Source of the DNA: an uncultured Bacteroidales bacterium
Lineage (GTDB): Bacteria > Bacteroidota > Bacteroidia > Bacteroidales > Paludibacteraceae
Reading direction: 5' to 3'
Assembly (NCBI GenBank): GCA_946414805.1
Contig: CAMKPZ010000010.1
Location: 1-47,597, forward strand
DNA length: 47,597 nucleotides
The position numbers were made by a program, and so were the translations under genes. Under the pieces are notes generated by a model that searched no databases, was not told the origin of the DNA, and was given only the letters and a program-made list of their open reading frames with translations. The stretch's first letter is position 1, and each line of letters opens with the position of its first letter. Of this stretch, positions 26,991 through 34,694 are shown one piece after another.

Positions 26991-28517
26991 TTACTTTTCT
27001 GCAATAAATCGCGTCTCAAGCATACCGAGGGACTGGTTCTCAATGACACGTACTCCGTATTTGCGTCTCCATTGGAAGGCGAGAGAGCGCCAGAACCCCC
27101 GTGTGACATAGGCATAGAGGAATGGATGAAGATGGAGTTGCAGGCCTCTTCCGTGCTGCTCGTACTCATGCTCGATCTGCTCCGCAAGCGTGTCGGTGAA
27201 GAGGATAGACGCCTGGATCTTCCCTTTGCCCATACAGGTGGGACAAGTTTCCTCAACCTGCATCTCTACAGCCGGGCGCACACGCTGGCGCGTGATTTGC
27301 ATCAAGCCGAACTTGGAGAGAGGCAGTACATTATGCTTCGCGCGGTCGCGTTCCATCAGTTTACGCACGTAGTCGTACAGCTGCTGCTGGTGGTCCTTTG
27401 AGTCCATATCGATGAAATCGACAATGATGATTCCGCCAATATCACGCAATCGGAGCTGATGGACGAGTTCGTCCGCCGCAAGCATGTTGAACTGGAAGGC
27501 ATTCTCCTCCTGGTCCTCATAGATTTTCTTGCTGCCGGAATTGACATCAATAGAGAACAGTGCTTCGGTCTTATCAATAATGAGGTAACCTCCGTGTTTA
27601 AAACCGACCGTTCTGCCGAGCCCCGTTTTCATCTGACGGGTGATGTCAAAATGGTCAAAGATAGGTTGTTCGTTTTTATAATACTTTACGATCTTCGTGC
27701 TCTCGGGAGCGATGAGTTGGAGATAATGAGTGACCTCATTATAGATCTCCTGATCATTGATCTGGATAGAAGTGAAATCGGGGCTGAGTACATCGCGGAT
27801 GATACCGAGTGTACGTCCCATTTCTTCGCTGACGAGACTGACGGGTTCTTTCTGCTGGAGAGATTGAACGGTCTGGGTCCATCGCTCCACCAGCAATCGT
27901 AATTCATTATCAAGTTCTGCAGCGCGTTTATCCTCTGCGACAGTGCGGACGATGATGCCAAACCCCGCAGGTTTGATAGAGAGCATCAGTTGTTTGAGGC
28001 GTTGCCGTTCGGCTTCGCGCTTGATCTTCTGTGACACCATAACGCCGTCGGAGAAAGGAATCAGGACGATATTGCGTCCGGCGATAGAGATCTCGGCGGT
28101 GAGGCGCGGTCCCTTGGTATTGATGGGCTCTTTGGAGACCTGCACCAAGAGCGTATCGCCCACTTTGAGAATATCGGCTATCTGTCCTTCTTTCTTCACC
28201 TCGGGTTGGCGGGCCGTCTTTGTAATAACAGGCATGTGCCGACGATCCGAGACGGCTTTGGTGACATACGTTTGCAGCGTACGAAACTGAGAACCTAAAT
28301 CCAAATAATGCAGAAAAGCTTCTTTCTCATGACCTACATCCACAAAAACCGCATTAAGCGCCGGCATGACCTTTTTGACACGGCCGTAATAGATATTCCC
28401 TACGGCGAAGTTGTCCTGGTCTCTTTTCTCCCGGGCAACCTCCTGGAGGCGGTCGTCCTCGGTAAGCGCAATAGCGATCTCATGGGGCTGTACATCCACA
28501 ATTAATTCGCTTTTCAT
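26991..28517 (-). CDS. rng: ribonuclease G/E family endoribonuclease
   Basis: This 508-residue protein is an RNase E/G catalytic domain without the long RNase E scaffold tail, so it is closest in layout to RNase G; it processes rRNA and cleaves mRNA at AU-rich single strands. The N-terminal S1-like part holds NIYYGRVKKVMPALNAVFVD. The metal-binding aspartates are Asp324 (SIDVNSG) and Asp367 (VDFIDM), 43 residues apart as in E. coli RNase E. The zinc-link CPTCMGKG follows and a small C-terminal domain closes. Upstream on the same strand lie the 29-residue basic protein and HU. A terminator-like hairpin sits between them and this start, and no other promoter is visible, so expression probably depends on read-through. 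Confidence 0.93.
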   Translation of the reverse strand: MKSELIVDVQPHEIAIALTEDDRLQEVAREKRDQDNFAVGNIYYGRVKKVMPALNAVFVDVGHEKEAFLHYLDLGSQFRTLQTYVTKAVSDRRHMPVITKTARQPEVKKEGQIADILKVGDTLLVQVSKEPINTKGPRLTAEISIAGRNIVLIPFSDGVMVSQKIKREAERQRLKQLMLSIKPAGFGIIVRTVAEDKRAAELDNELRLLVERWTQTVQSLQQKEPVSLVSEEMGRTLGIIRDVLSPDFTSIQINDQEIYNEVTHYLQLIAPESTKIVKYYKNEQPIFDHFDITRQMKTGLGRTVGFKHGGYLIIDKTEALFSIDVNSGSKKIYEDQEENAFQFNMLAADELVHQLRLRDIGGIIIVDFIDMDSKDHQQQLYDYVRKLMERDRAKHNVLPLSKFGLMQITRQRVRPAVEMQVEETCPTCMGKGKIQASILFTDTLAEQIEHEYEQHGRGLQLHLHPFLYAYVTRGFWRSLAFQWRRKYGVRVIENQSLGMLETRFIAEK

Positions 28518-28542
28518 ACTTGAAAGGGTTATAACAATAAAT

Positions 28543-28594
28543 AAAAAAAGCCTTGTGGCAACTTACCCACACTTGAGTAAGTCTCACGCCACAA
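28543..28594 (-). terminator. two-part hairpin with T7 run in front of rng: terminator or attenuator
   Basis: On the minus strand TTGTGGC (28588-28594) pairs with GCCACAA (28553-28559) and, inside it, ACTTAC (28577-28582) with GTAAGT (28561-28566), separated by a 5-nt to 1-nt internal loop; GGC and then TTTTTTT (28543-28549) follow. It lies 21 nt after the basic-peptide stop and 25 nt before the rng ATG. Confidence 0.85.
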
Positions 28595-28614
28595 AGCTGA
28601 GGGACAACCGTCAA

Positions 28615-28704
28615 TTACTTATGCTTATGACGATTCTTGCGCAGACGTTTTTTACGTTTGTGCGTGGACATCTTATGTCTCTTATGCTTCTTTCCGTTTG
28701 GCAT
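28615..28704 (-). CDS. 29-residue extremely basic protein, candidate small ribosomal protein
   Basis: A 29-codon frame on the minus strand begins MPNGKKHKRHK and ends RLRKNRHKHK before TAA. Twenty of its 29 residues are Lys, Arg or His and there is no acidic residue. A gene with this type of sequence (MPxGKKxKRHKMxTHKRKK...) recurs in Bacteroidota between HU-like genes and rng as I recall it; its composition fits an rRNA-binding ribosomal protein, possibly the Bacteroidota-specific large-subunit protein bL38, which I cannot confirm. It lies 50 nt after the HU gene and before a terminator-like hairpin leading to rng. Confidence 0.75.
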   Translation of the reverse strand: MPNGKKHKRHKMSTHKRKKRLRKNRHKHK

Positions 28705-28754
28705 AATGTTAAAGAATTAAACTGTTAGTATTTTATTATTTAAAATTATCGAAC

Positions 28755-29027
28755 TTATCGAACCATGTCGGAGAAATCATCCGCCGGCTTGAAGAAGGGG
28801 ATCTTATGCTCCGGCACAACGACGGAGGTGTTCTTGCTAATATTACGGCCTACTTTTGCAGCACGCGTCTTTGTGATAAAACTGCCGAATCCGCGGAGAT
28901 ATACATTCTCTCCAGAAGCCACATTCTTCTTCACATTCTCCATAAAGCCCTCTACCACAATGGTAATAGTCTTTTTGTCATACCCCGTAGCGATAGCCAA
29001 TTCGTTAATGAGATCTGCTTTTGTCAT
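28755..29027 (-). CDS. HU/IHF family DNA-binding protein
   Basis: This 90-residue nucleoid protein bends DNA as a dimer. It shows the usual layout: N-terminal helices (MTKADLINELAIATGYDKKT), then the beta-arm region with LRGFGSFITKTRAAKVGRNI, where GFGSF is the family signature and Arg/Lys-rich residues contact the minor groove. The C-terminus is KIPFFKPADDFSDMV. The length is normal. It is first in a likely unit with the basic 29-residue protein and rng, and has its own promoter facing away from mutY. Confidence 0.95.
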   Translation of the reverse strand: MTKADLINELAIATGYDKKTITIVVEGFMENVKKNVASGENVYLRGFGSFITKTRAAKVGRNISKNTSVVVPEHKIPFFKPADDFSDMVR

Positions 29028-29067
29028 ATTTATGCTATTTTTAGTCCTTAATTTTCGAAAAATCGTG

Positions 29068-29098
29068 CAAAGTTACTATAAATTATTGAAATACAAAA
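29068..29098 (-). promoter_or_regulatory. promoter of the HU gene
   Basis: Minus strand -7 box TAACTTTG (29068-29075). At a 20-nt spacing the -33 triplet is TTT rather than TTG, but A at spacer position 4 and TCA at 7-9 are kept. A TTG lies 2 nt closer, at 18-nt spacing. Confidence 0.7.
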
Positions 29099-29115
29099 GT
29101 TTTTCAGCAAAAAAA

Positions 29116-29146
29116 TTGCAAATTTAGCTTTTTTTTAGTAATTTTG
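29116..29146 (+). promoter_or_regulatory. promoter of mutY
   Basis: TTG at 29116-29118, 20-nt spacer, TAATTTTG at 29139-29146. It diverges from the HU promoter; the TTG elements of the two are about 20 nt apart, so polymerases may interfere. Confidence 0.8.
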
Positions 29147-29187
29147 CACCGTTTTTAGACAAAAAAGTTCTTTTTTAGGGTTCAAAA

Positions 29188-30306
29188 ATGCTCAACTCTC
29201 TATTTTATAACCGATTATACGAGTGGTACGAGATCCATCGGCGTATTCTGCCTTGGCGGGAGACGGAGGACGGCTATGCAATCTGGTTGAGCGAAGTGAT
29301 CCTGCAGCAGACGCGCGTGGTACAAGGGATGGATTATTACATGCGTTTTATCGCGCGCTGGCCCCGCGTAGAAGATCTGGCGGAGGCTGCCGAAGAAGAG
29401 GTACTGCGGGAATGGCAGGGGTTAGGATACTACAGCCGTGCGCGCAATCTGCACAAGGCGGCGAAGATCATTGTGGAGAAAGGTTGGACGCCTTTCCCGA
29501 AGAAGTTCGAAGACATCCGTTCGCTGCCGGGCATCGGCGATTACACGGCAGGAGCGATCGCTTCGTTTGCGTATGACCACCCCTACCCCGCTATGGACGG
29601 CAATGTGTATCGCGTAGTAGCGCGGCTACTGGATATCGACGAGGCGTTCGACACCACGGCGGGAAAAAAACTCTTCCGGGCCAAGATAGAAGAGCTTCTG
29701 GATCGTGCCCATCCGCGATTATTCAACTCGGCGATCATGGAGTTCGGCGCGCTCTACTGCGTTCCTAAAGTCGAAAGTCAAAAGTCGAAAGTCGAAAGTC
29801 ATTCGTTTTTGGAGGATAGATGCGATGAATGTCCGCTGGCAGATTTCTGCGCCGCTCATGCGCATGGTACGGCGGAGTTGCTGCCGATCAGAAAACCACG
29901 GCCGAAAGTAAGAGACAGATGGTTTGAATACCATATCTATATCTGCAGAAGCAGGGAAATAAATGCACAAAATACAGAGATTTACACACTGCTTCGCAAG
30001 CGGGAAGATCCCAAAGATATATGGTATCATCTCTATGAGTTTCCTTGTGAAGAGAGTGCAGGATGGAGCGAGGAGAGCAACCAATCAAGGGGCGAAAATC
30101 CTCTTTCCTTCACACATATTCTCTCGCACCAGCGGATCCATGCGCGTTTTATCGTCCATCAGGTAAACGAACTGCCGGCCATAGACGGCGGGATCGCCAT
30201 TCCATGGCCGGCATTAGACGACTATGCCCTCTCGCGGCTTACGCTTCGCGCGATAGAAAAGCTGCCAATCGCTCCAGCGCCTCAGCAAGGACTTCGCGCG
30301 AGGTAG
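29188..30306 (+). CDS. mutY: A/G-specific adenine glycosylase
   Basis: This 372-residue base-excision enzyme removes adenine mispaired with 8-oxoguanine. Glu36 in EVILQQTRV and Asp137 in MDGNVYRV are the catalytic residues, around a helix-hairpin-helix (LPGIGDYTAGAI). The 4Fe-4S cluster cysteines are C191, C212, C215 and C221. In E. coli the first spacing is 6 residues; here it is 20, because five AAAGTCR heptamers encode KVESQKSKVES inside the loop. The C-terminal NUDT1-like domain that reads 8-oxoguanine starts around RWFEYHIYICR and includes FTHILSHQRIHARF. The last 68 nt overlap the convergent aminotransferase gene, both stops being authentic by frame. Confidence 0.95.
   Translation: MLNSLFYNRLYEWYEIHRRILPWRETEDGYAIWLSEVILQQTRVVQGMDYYMRFIARWPRVEDLAEAAEEEVLREWQGLGYYSRARNLHKAAKIIVEKGWTPFPKKFEDIRSLPGIGDYTAGAIASFAYDHPYPAMDGNVYRVVARLLDIDEAFDTTAGKKLFRAKIEELLDRAHPRLFNSAIMEFGALYCVPKVESQKSKVESHSFLEDRCDECPLADFCAAHAHGTAELLPIRKPRPKVRDRWFEYHIYICRSREINAQNTEIYTLLRKREDPKDIWYHLYEFPCEESAGWSEESNQSRGENPLSFTHILSHQRIHARFIVHQVNELPAIDGGIAIPWPALDDYALSRLTLRAIEKLPIAPAPQQGLRAR
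29767..29801 (+). repeat. five AAAGTCR heptamers in the mutY cluster loop
   Basis: AAAGTCG, AAAGTCA, AAAGTCG, AAAGTCG and AAAGTCA in uninterrupted phase, read in frame between the first and second cluster cysteines of MutY. Confidence 0.93.
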
Positions 30307-31414
30307 CCAGATTGATGCGGATATAGCGTTCCGCTCCGTACATTTCCGAGGGATTAAAGAGGACATGCCCCTCTTTCGCAAGGGCTACACAAAAAGCCTC
30401 GGCACTCATGCCCAATTCCTCTATATTCACCCACGCGAGATAGGTACCTTCGGTCACATGAAGGTGCAGTTTCGGCGTGCGGCGGTTAAGGAAATCGCGC
30501 AGATAACAGAAGTTTCCGTAGATATAGGCATTGAGTTCATCCAACCATGTTTCCGATTCATTGTACGCCGCCACTTGAGCCACAAGCCCGAAGGGGTTGA
30601 GTCCGTTCACCTCATGGATCTCGAGGGCGTAATTGATCCGTTCAAAGAGTTCGGGGTTCGGCACATAGATATTCGCGCAGAGCAGTCCTGCTATATTAAA
30701 GGCTTTAGAGGCAGAGGTGCAAACACAGAAATCGGTATCGTTGATAGCGATCGATGCGAAAGGCGTATAGGTATGGCCGGGGAAAGTGAACTCACAATGG
30801 ATCTCGTCGGAGAGCACAAAGAGATGTTCGCGACGCATGATATCAGCAAGGCGCGTCAGTTCGTCGCGCGTCCAAACCCGTCCGGTGGGGTTATGGGGGT
30901 TGCAAAGAAGGAACACATCCGCCTCTTTCGCTTTGCGCTCCACATCCTCCCAATCGATCTCAAAACGGTTATCGCGCAGGACAAGAGGCGAGGGCACCAG
31001 TGTACAACCCATATTCTCGATACAGGCAAAGAAACAGTTATACGCCGGAGTAAAAGTGAGAACCCGCAGGGGCGCACAAGGCGAGGCTTGGGACGGCTTC
31101 TGGTTATGCAACTGAAGCGCCTTGAAGATTGCAGAGATAGCCGGCACAACAGCCGTCGTATAGAGAAGATTGGACCGGTTGATCCCCTTCCAACCATGGC
31201 GGCGGCTGAACCACGAAGCGACTGCATCGTAATTAGCCTGAGGAACTATCGAATAGCCAAAGACACCATGATTCAGGCGTCGCTGCATCGCTTCTCGTAT
31301 GGGTTGCGCCGCCGCAAAATCCATATCTGCGATCCATAGCGGCAAGCAGCCTTGGGCACAATCGGAATCCCATTTAAAACAATCCGAGTTCTGACGATCA
31401 ATATATTCTAACAT
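30239..31414 (-). CDS. MalY/PatB-type PLP-dependent C-S lyase (aminotransferase class I/II)
   Basis: This 391-residue protein has the fold-type-I PLP architecture; SASKAFNIAG carries the Schiff-base lysine, NPHNPTGRVW contacts the cofactor, and LPLWIADMDF near the N-terminus is typical of MalY/PatB cystathionine beta-lyases, which split cystathionine or cysteine to pyruvate, ammonia and a thiol. A stretch QKPSQASPCAPLR before VLTFTPAYN, where relatives have a short turn, looks like an insertion of repeat origin. The start overlaps the end of the DUF2520 gene by 7 nt, so the two are cotranscribed. The 3' end overlaps mutY by 68 nt. Substrate specificity is not settled by the sequence. Confidence 0.85.
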   Translation of the reverse strand: MLEYIDRQNSDCFKWDSDCAQGCLPLWIADMDFAAAQPIREAMQRRLNHGVFGYSIVPQANYDAVASWFSRRHGWKGINRSNLLYTTAVVPAISAIFKALQLHNQKPSQASPCAPLRVLTFTPAYNCFFACIENMGCTLVPSPLVLRDNRFEIDWEDVERKAKEADVFLLCNPHNPTGRVWTRDELTRLADIMRREHLFVLSDEIHCEFTFPGHTYTPFASIAINDTDFCVCTSASKAFNIAGLLCANIYVPNPELFERINYALEIHEVNGLNPFGLVAQVAAYNESETWLDELNAYIYGNFCYLRDFLNRRTPKLHLHVTEGTYLAWVNIEELGMSAEAFCVALAKEGHVLFNPSEMYGAERYIRINLATSREVLAEALERLAAFLSREA

Positions 31415-32184
31415 GAGGTATTGGGGATTTGAGGGTTAATTAATTTTGCAAGGGTTTGATACACCGTCCGCAGGTCGGCAGACGGGAAAGAGGAAGTCTC
31501 CGGTATATTCGAGAGAATATCCAAGTGATGGCCAATAACCTGAATATCACCCCGTTGCGCCGGACCTGTCTGAGCCTCCTGCGGCGAAATGGAATGGATT
31601 TTCGCAGCCGTCTGATCAATGAGCGGAATGAGTGCCGCAAAAGGAATCTGAGTATCCCGCAGCAGATCGGCGGCAATACGATACATGAGATTGGAATAAT
31701 TATTGGCGAAGACACCTGCCACATGAAGCCGCTCACGGTCATGCTGGGACGCCTCGTAGATACGCGAAGTGAGACACAACGCCAAGGAATAGATAGCAGC
31801 GATGTCGTCAATATTATGTCCTTCAATAAAACAAGGAATAGCAGCCCAATCATCAATGAGGACGGTGCGGCTGAAACTCTGGAAGAAATAGAGCACACCG
31901 GAATGGGGTTTGTCGGGTCCGAAGACATCTACCGGCATTGAGCCGGAGGTATGCAGATGGAGAGCCTTGGGGGCGTTTACCGTTGCCACCACTTCGCGCA
32001 GAGCATGATCCGCGATCGCATAAATATACACATCCGCCGCAGGCAACTGCCGGATCGCCTCGCTTGCGGTCCGCTCATCCGTCAGCGGGCGCGCATGGAC
32101 AAGTTCCGCATGAATACCCTTAAGCGCAAAAGCGTGATGTAGATTCGTGCCGACGCTACCGGCACCGATGATAGCTATTCGCAT
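31408..32184 (-). CDS. Rossmann-fold DUF2520 protein (ProC/F420-oxidoreductase-like)
   Basis: This 258-residue protein begins with a dinucleotide-binding motif, MRIAIIGAGSVGTNL, followed by a domain resembling NADP-binding pyrroline-5-carboxylate reductase relatives. Its C-terminal helical half (NNYSNLMYRIAADLL) matches DUF2520 proteins, whose substrate is unknown. DNA for the last residues NPQIPNTSC runs into the malY-like gene start. It sits 14 nt after the beta-CASP RNase gene, in the long leftward block. An oxidoreductase role is expected; nothing closer can be claimed. Confidence 0.8.
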   Translation of the reverse strand: MRIAIIGAGSVGTNLHHAFALKGIHAELVHARPLTDERTASEAIRQLPAADVYIYAIADHALREVVATVNAPKALHLHTSGSMPVDVFGPDKPHSGVLYFFQSFSRTVLIDDWAAIPCFIEGHNIDDIAAIYSLALCLTSRIYEASQHDRERLHVAGVFANNYSNLMYRIAADLLRDTQIPFAALIPLIDQTAAKIHSISPQEAQTGPAQRGDIQVIGHHLDILSNIPETSSFPSADLRTVYQTLAKLINPQIPNTSC

Positions 32185-32198
32185 TGATGATTAATGAT

Positions 32199-33662
32199 TT
32201 ACAATTCTACTATCTCCCCTTTCTCGGGAATGGAAACAGCGCGGAAGCCGGCTTCGGTCAGGTGGGTACGATAGGTCTCTGCCGTCTCTTTCTCGCCATG
32301 AACGATGAAGGTTCGCTTTACCTGATCCAATGCCAGACTACGGGTGATGTAATCGATCATCTCCCTGTAGTCACCATGACCGGAGAAGCCTTCGATCTTT
32401 GTTATCTGGGCTTTGATGCGCCGGTCAAGACCGAAGATCGATATCCATTGGAGACCGGGCTGCTGGATACGTGCGCCGAGCGTGGAGGGTTCGCAATAAC
32501 CGACGATAAGGACCGTGCAGCGCGGATCGGAGATATGATTCGCCACATGATGCTTGATACGTCCGGCTTCCAGCATTCCCGAAGCGGAGATAATGATACA
32601 GGGTTCTTCCTTATGATTGAGCGCCTTTGATTCGCGGATGTCCGTAATATAGCGGAGGGTGTTGAATCCGAAAGGATCGGGATCGAAGCGCATGGTATCG
32701 CGCACTTCGTCACTCAGCTCGGAAGGATACATCCTGAATATCTGGGTTGCGTTAGTGGACATCGGCGAATCGACATAGACCGGTATACGGGGCAGCCTGC
32801 CATCATTATAGAGCCGGTTGAGAACATATACGATCTCCTGGGTTCGTCCGACAGAGAAAGAAGGAATGAGGAGTTGCCCTTTCCGATAGACGCAAGTGTC
32901 CTCCACTACGCCGAGCAGCTGTTCCTCCGAGACGAGTTCCTCGTCATGCAAACGGTCTCCATACGTGGACTCACAAATCAGATAGTCGCACTGGGGGAAG
33001 AGTTGCGGAGAGGGCAAGATATGACAATGCTTACGACCGATATCACCTGTGTAACAAAGGCGTTTCCATCGGCGTGTCTCTGAAGGCGGTTGACCATGCA
33101 ACGCATGATCCTCTTCATAGATCTCCAGCGAACAGATCGCCGAGCCAAGCATATGACCGGAGTTGGTGAAAGTCAGAAGCACATCATCGAAGAGGCGGAA
33201 ACGGCGATCATAATCATAGCAGACGAAATGACGCATCACTTTATCCACCTCATGCTGGGTATACAGCGGTTCGATCTTATATTTCTTTCCTTTCTCCTTA
33301 TGGGGGTTCTGCTTGTCGATCTTCTTATTATAGGTTCGCACATCCTGCTCCTGAATATATGCGGTGTCGGTGAGCATGAGGGCGCACAGATCGCGCGTAG
33401 CAGGGGTGCAATAGATATCACCCCTGAACCCCATTTTATATATATAAGGAATAAGCCCGGAATGGTCAATATGGGCATGAGAGAGAACGACGCAATCGAG
33501 TTTGGCGGGATCGAAGCCCAGATCGCGGTTCGCTGCATCGGTCTCCATTCCTTTTCCCTGATACATACCACAATCGAGGAGGATCGTATGTCCGGAATCG
33601 GTAGTAATCAAATGTTTGCTACCCGTTACTTCGCGGGTGGCTCCGAGAAATTGTATTTTCAT
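32199..33662 (-). CDS. metallo-beta-lactamase/beta-CASP RNA-processing enzyme
   Basis: This 487-residue protein combines a metallo-beta-lactamase domain with an inserted beta-CASP domain, the layout of CPSF73-like and archaeal aCPSF nucleases. The zinc motif SHAHIDHSG (HxHxDH) is near residue 60, an aspartate follows in YTGDIGR, and the late histidines are in GFSGHGDY and IVHGE. PVYVDSPMS belongs to the beta-CASP region. Bacterial members act as endo- or exoribonucleases. It begins 13 nt after era, a GTPase of 16S rRNA maturation, suggesting the pair works in RNA processing. Confidence 0.9.
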   Translation of the reverse strand: MKIQFLGATREVTGSKHLITTDSGHTILLDCGMYQGKGMETDAANRDLGFDPAKLDCVVLSHAHIDHSGLIPYIYKMGFRGDIYCTPATRDLCALMLTDTAYIQEQDVRTYNKKIDKQNPHKEKGKKYKIEPLYTQHEVDKVMRHFVCYDYDRRFRLFDDVLLTFTNSGHMLGSAICSLEIYEEDHALHGQPPSETRRWKRLCYTGDIGRKHCHILPSPQLFPQCDYLICESTYGDRLHDEELVSEEQLLGVVEDTCVYRKGQLLIPSFSVGRTQEIVYVLNRLYNDGRLPRIPVYVDSPMSTNATQIFRMYPSELSDEVRDTMRFDPDPFGFNTLRYITDIRESKALNHKEEPCIIISASGMLEAGRIKHHVANHISDPRCTVLIVGYCEPSTLGARIQQPGLQWISIFGLDRRIKAQITKIEGFSGHGDYREMIDYITRSLALDQVKRTFIVHGEKETAETYRTHLTEAGFRAVSIPEKGEIVEL

Positions 33663-33675
33663 GGTATTAGACAGA

Positions 33676-34662
33676 TCAAGTCAAATCATAGCCATAGTGC
33701 TTAAGGCGGCCGGTGTTGGATCTCCAATCCCGATCCACTTTCACAAAGAGTTGGAGGAAGACCGGTTTCTGAAAGAAATCCTCCAGATCCTTACGTGCCT
33801 GAGAGCCTACTCTCTTAAGAGCCGAACCGGCTTTTCCGATAAGGATGCCTTTCTGGCTCTCGCGTTCGCAATAGATAACGGCACTGATCTCAATCAGCGG
33901 TTTGGTATTGTGTGAGGTTGTTTGATCGGCAGAGCCGCTTGGCTTGAGGTTGTTTTCATCGTGGTCAACGAAAGACTCAACCTCCACCTCTACCGAATAA
34001 GGGATCTCCTTATCGTAATTGAGCAGGATCTTCTCGCGAATAATCTCATTGACGAAAAAGCGCGCGGGTTTATCGGTCAACTGGTCTTTAGGGAAGAACG
34101 GCGGCCCTACGGGTAACGCCTCTTTGATAGCATCAAAGACTTGCGCAACGCCGAAACGCTCCTGTGCGGAAATAGGAAAAATCTCTGCTTCGGGCAACTG
34201 GGAATGCCAGAATGCCACAAGCGACTCAAGGGTCTCTTGGGTCGTCAGGTCGATCTTGTTAATAATGAGAAACACTTTCGTTCCTGCTGCCGCCATCCGC
34301 TTCACTTTCTCCAGATAGTCGGCATTCCGATCGGCATTATCTTGCGGCTCTGTGACATAGAGAAGCACATCGGCATCCACGAGAGCGGAACGGCTGAACT
34401 CCAGCATCTTCTCCTGCAACCGATAGTTGGGAGAGAGAACTCCCGGCGTATCGGAATAGACCATTTGGAAATCCTCACCATTGACGATACCTAAGATACG
34501 ATGACGGGTGGTTTGCGCCTTCGAAGTAATGATCGAAAGGCGCTCCCCCACCAAAGCGTTCATTAACGTAGATTTGCCGACATTGGGATTACCAACAATG
34601 TTCACAAACCCACTGCGGTGGGCCTGTGAACATTGTTTATTTACCATTTTGTCATTTACCAT
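33676..34662 (-). CDS. era: GTPase Era, 30S ribosomal subunit assembly
   Basis: This 328-residue GTPase binds the 3' end of 16S rRNA and checks 30S assembly. G1 is GNPNVGKST, G3 DTPG, G4 NKID and G5 SAQE; the C-terminal KH domain contains GILIGKAGSALKRVG and ends DWRSNTGRLKHYGYDL. It is longer than usual because the linker holds about 20 extra residues (DENNLKPSGSADQTTSHNTK). The start region comes from a tandem 15-bp repeat: the ATG at 34662 and another at 34647 both lie in it, so the first ~10 residues are not family sequence. The repeat reaches back to the stop codon of the M16 peptidase gene. Confidence 0.95.
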   Translation of the reverse strand: MVNDKMVNKQCSQAHRSGFVNIVGNPNVGKSTLMNALVGERLSIITSKAQTTRHRILGIVNGEDFQMVYSDTPGVLSPNYRLQEKMLEFSRSALVDADVLLYVTEPQDNADRNADYLEKVKRMAAAGTKVFLIINKIDLTTQETLESLVAFWHSQLPEAEIFPISAQERFGVAQVFDAIKEALPVGPPFFPKDQLTDKPARFFVNEIIREKILLNYDKEIPYSVEVEVESFVDHDENNLKPSGSADQTTSHNTKPLIEISAVIYCERESQKGILIGKAGSALKRVGSQARKDLEDFFQKPVFLQLFVKVDRDWRSNTGRLKHYGYDLT

Positions 34663-34694
34663 TTGGTCATTTATTTGAACATTTAGTCATTTTA
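34639..34694 (-). repeat. 15-bp repeat array joining the M16 stop to the era start
   Basis: On the minus strand AAATG recurs with alternating 8- and 7-nt steps (unit AAATGACCAAATGGT). The array contains the M16 stop codon, the whole intercistronic gap, both possible era start codons and the first era codons. Confidence 0.9.

Noticed and set aside
30365..31339. Rightward 324-codon frame opposite the MalY-like gene
   Set aside because: Antisense to a gene with clear PLP motifs; starts inside it without a promoter.
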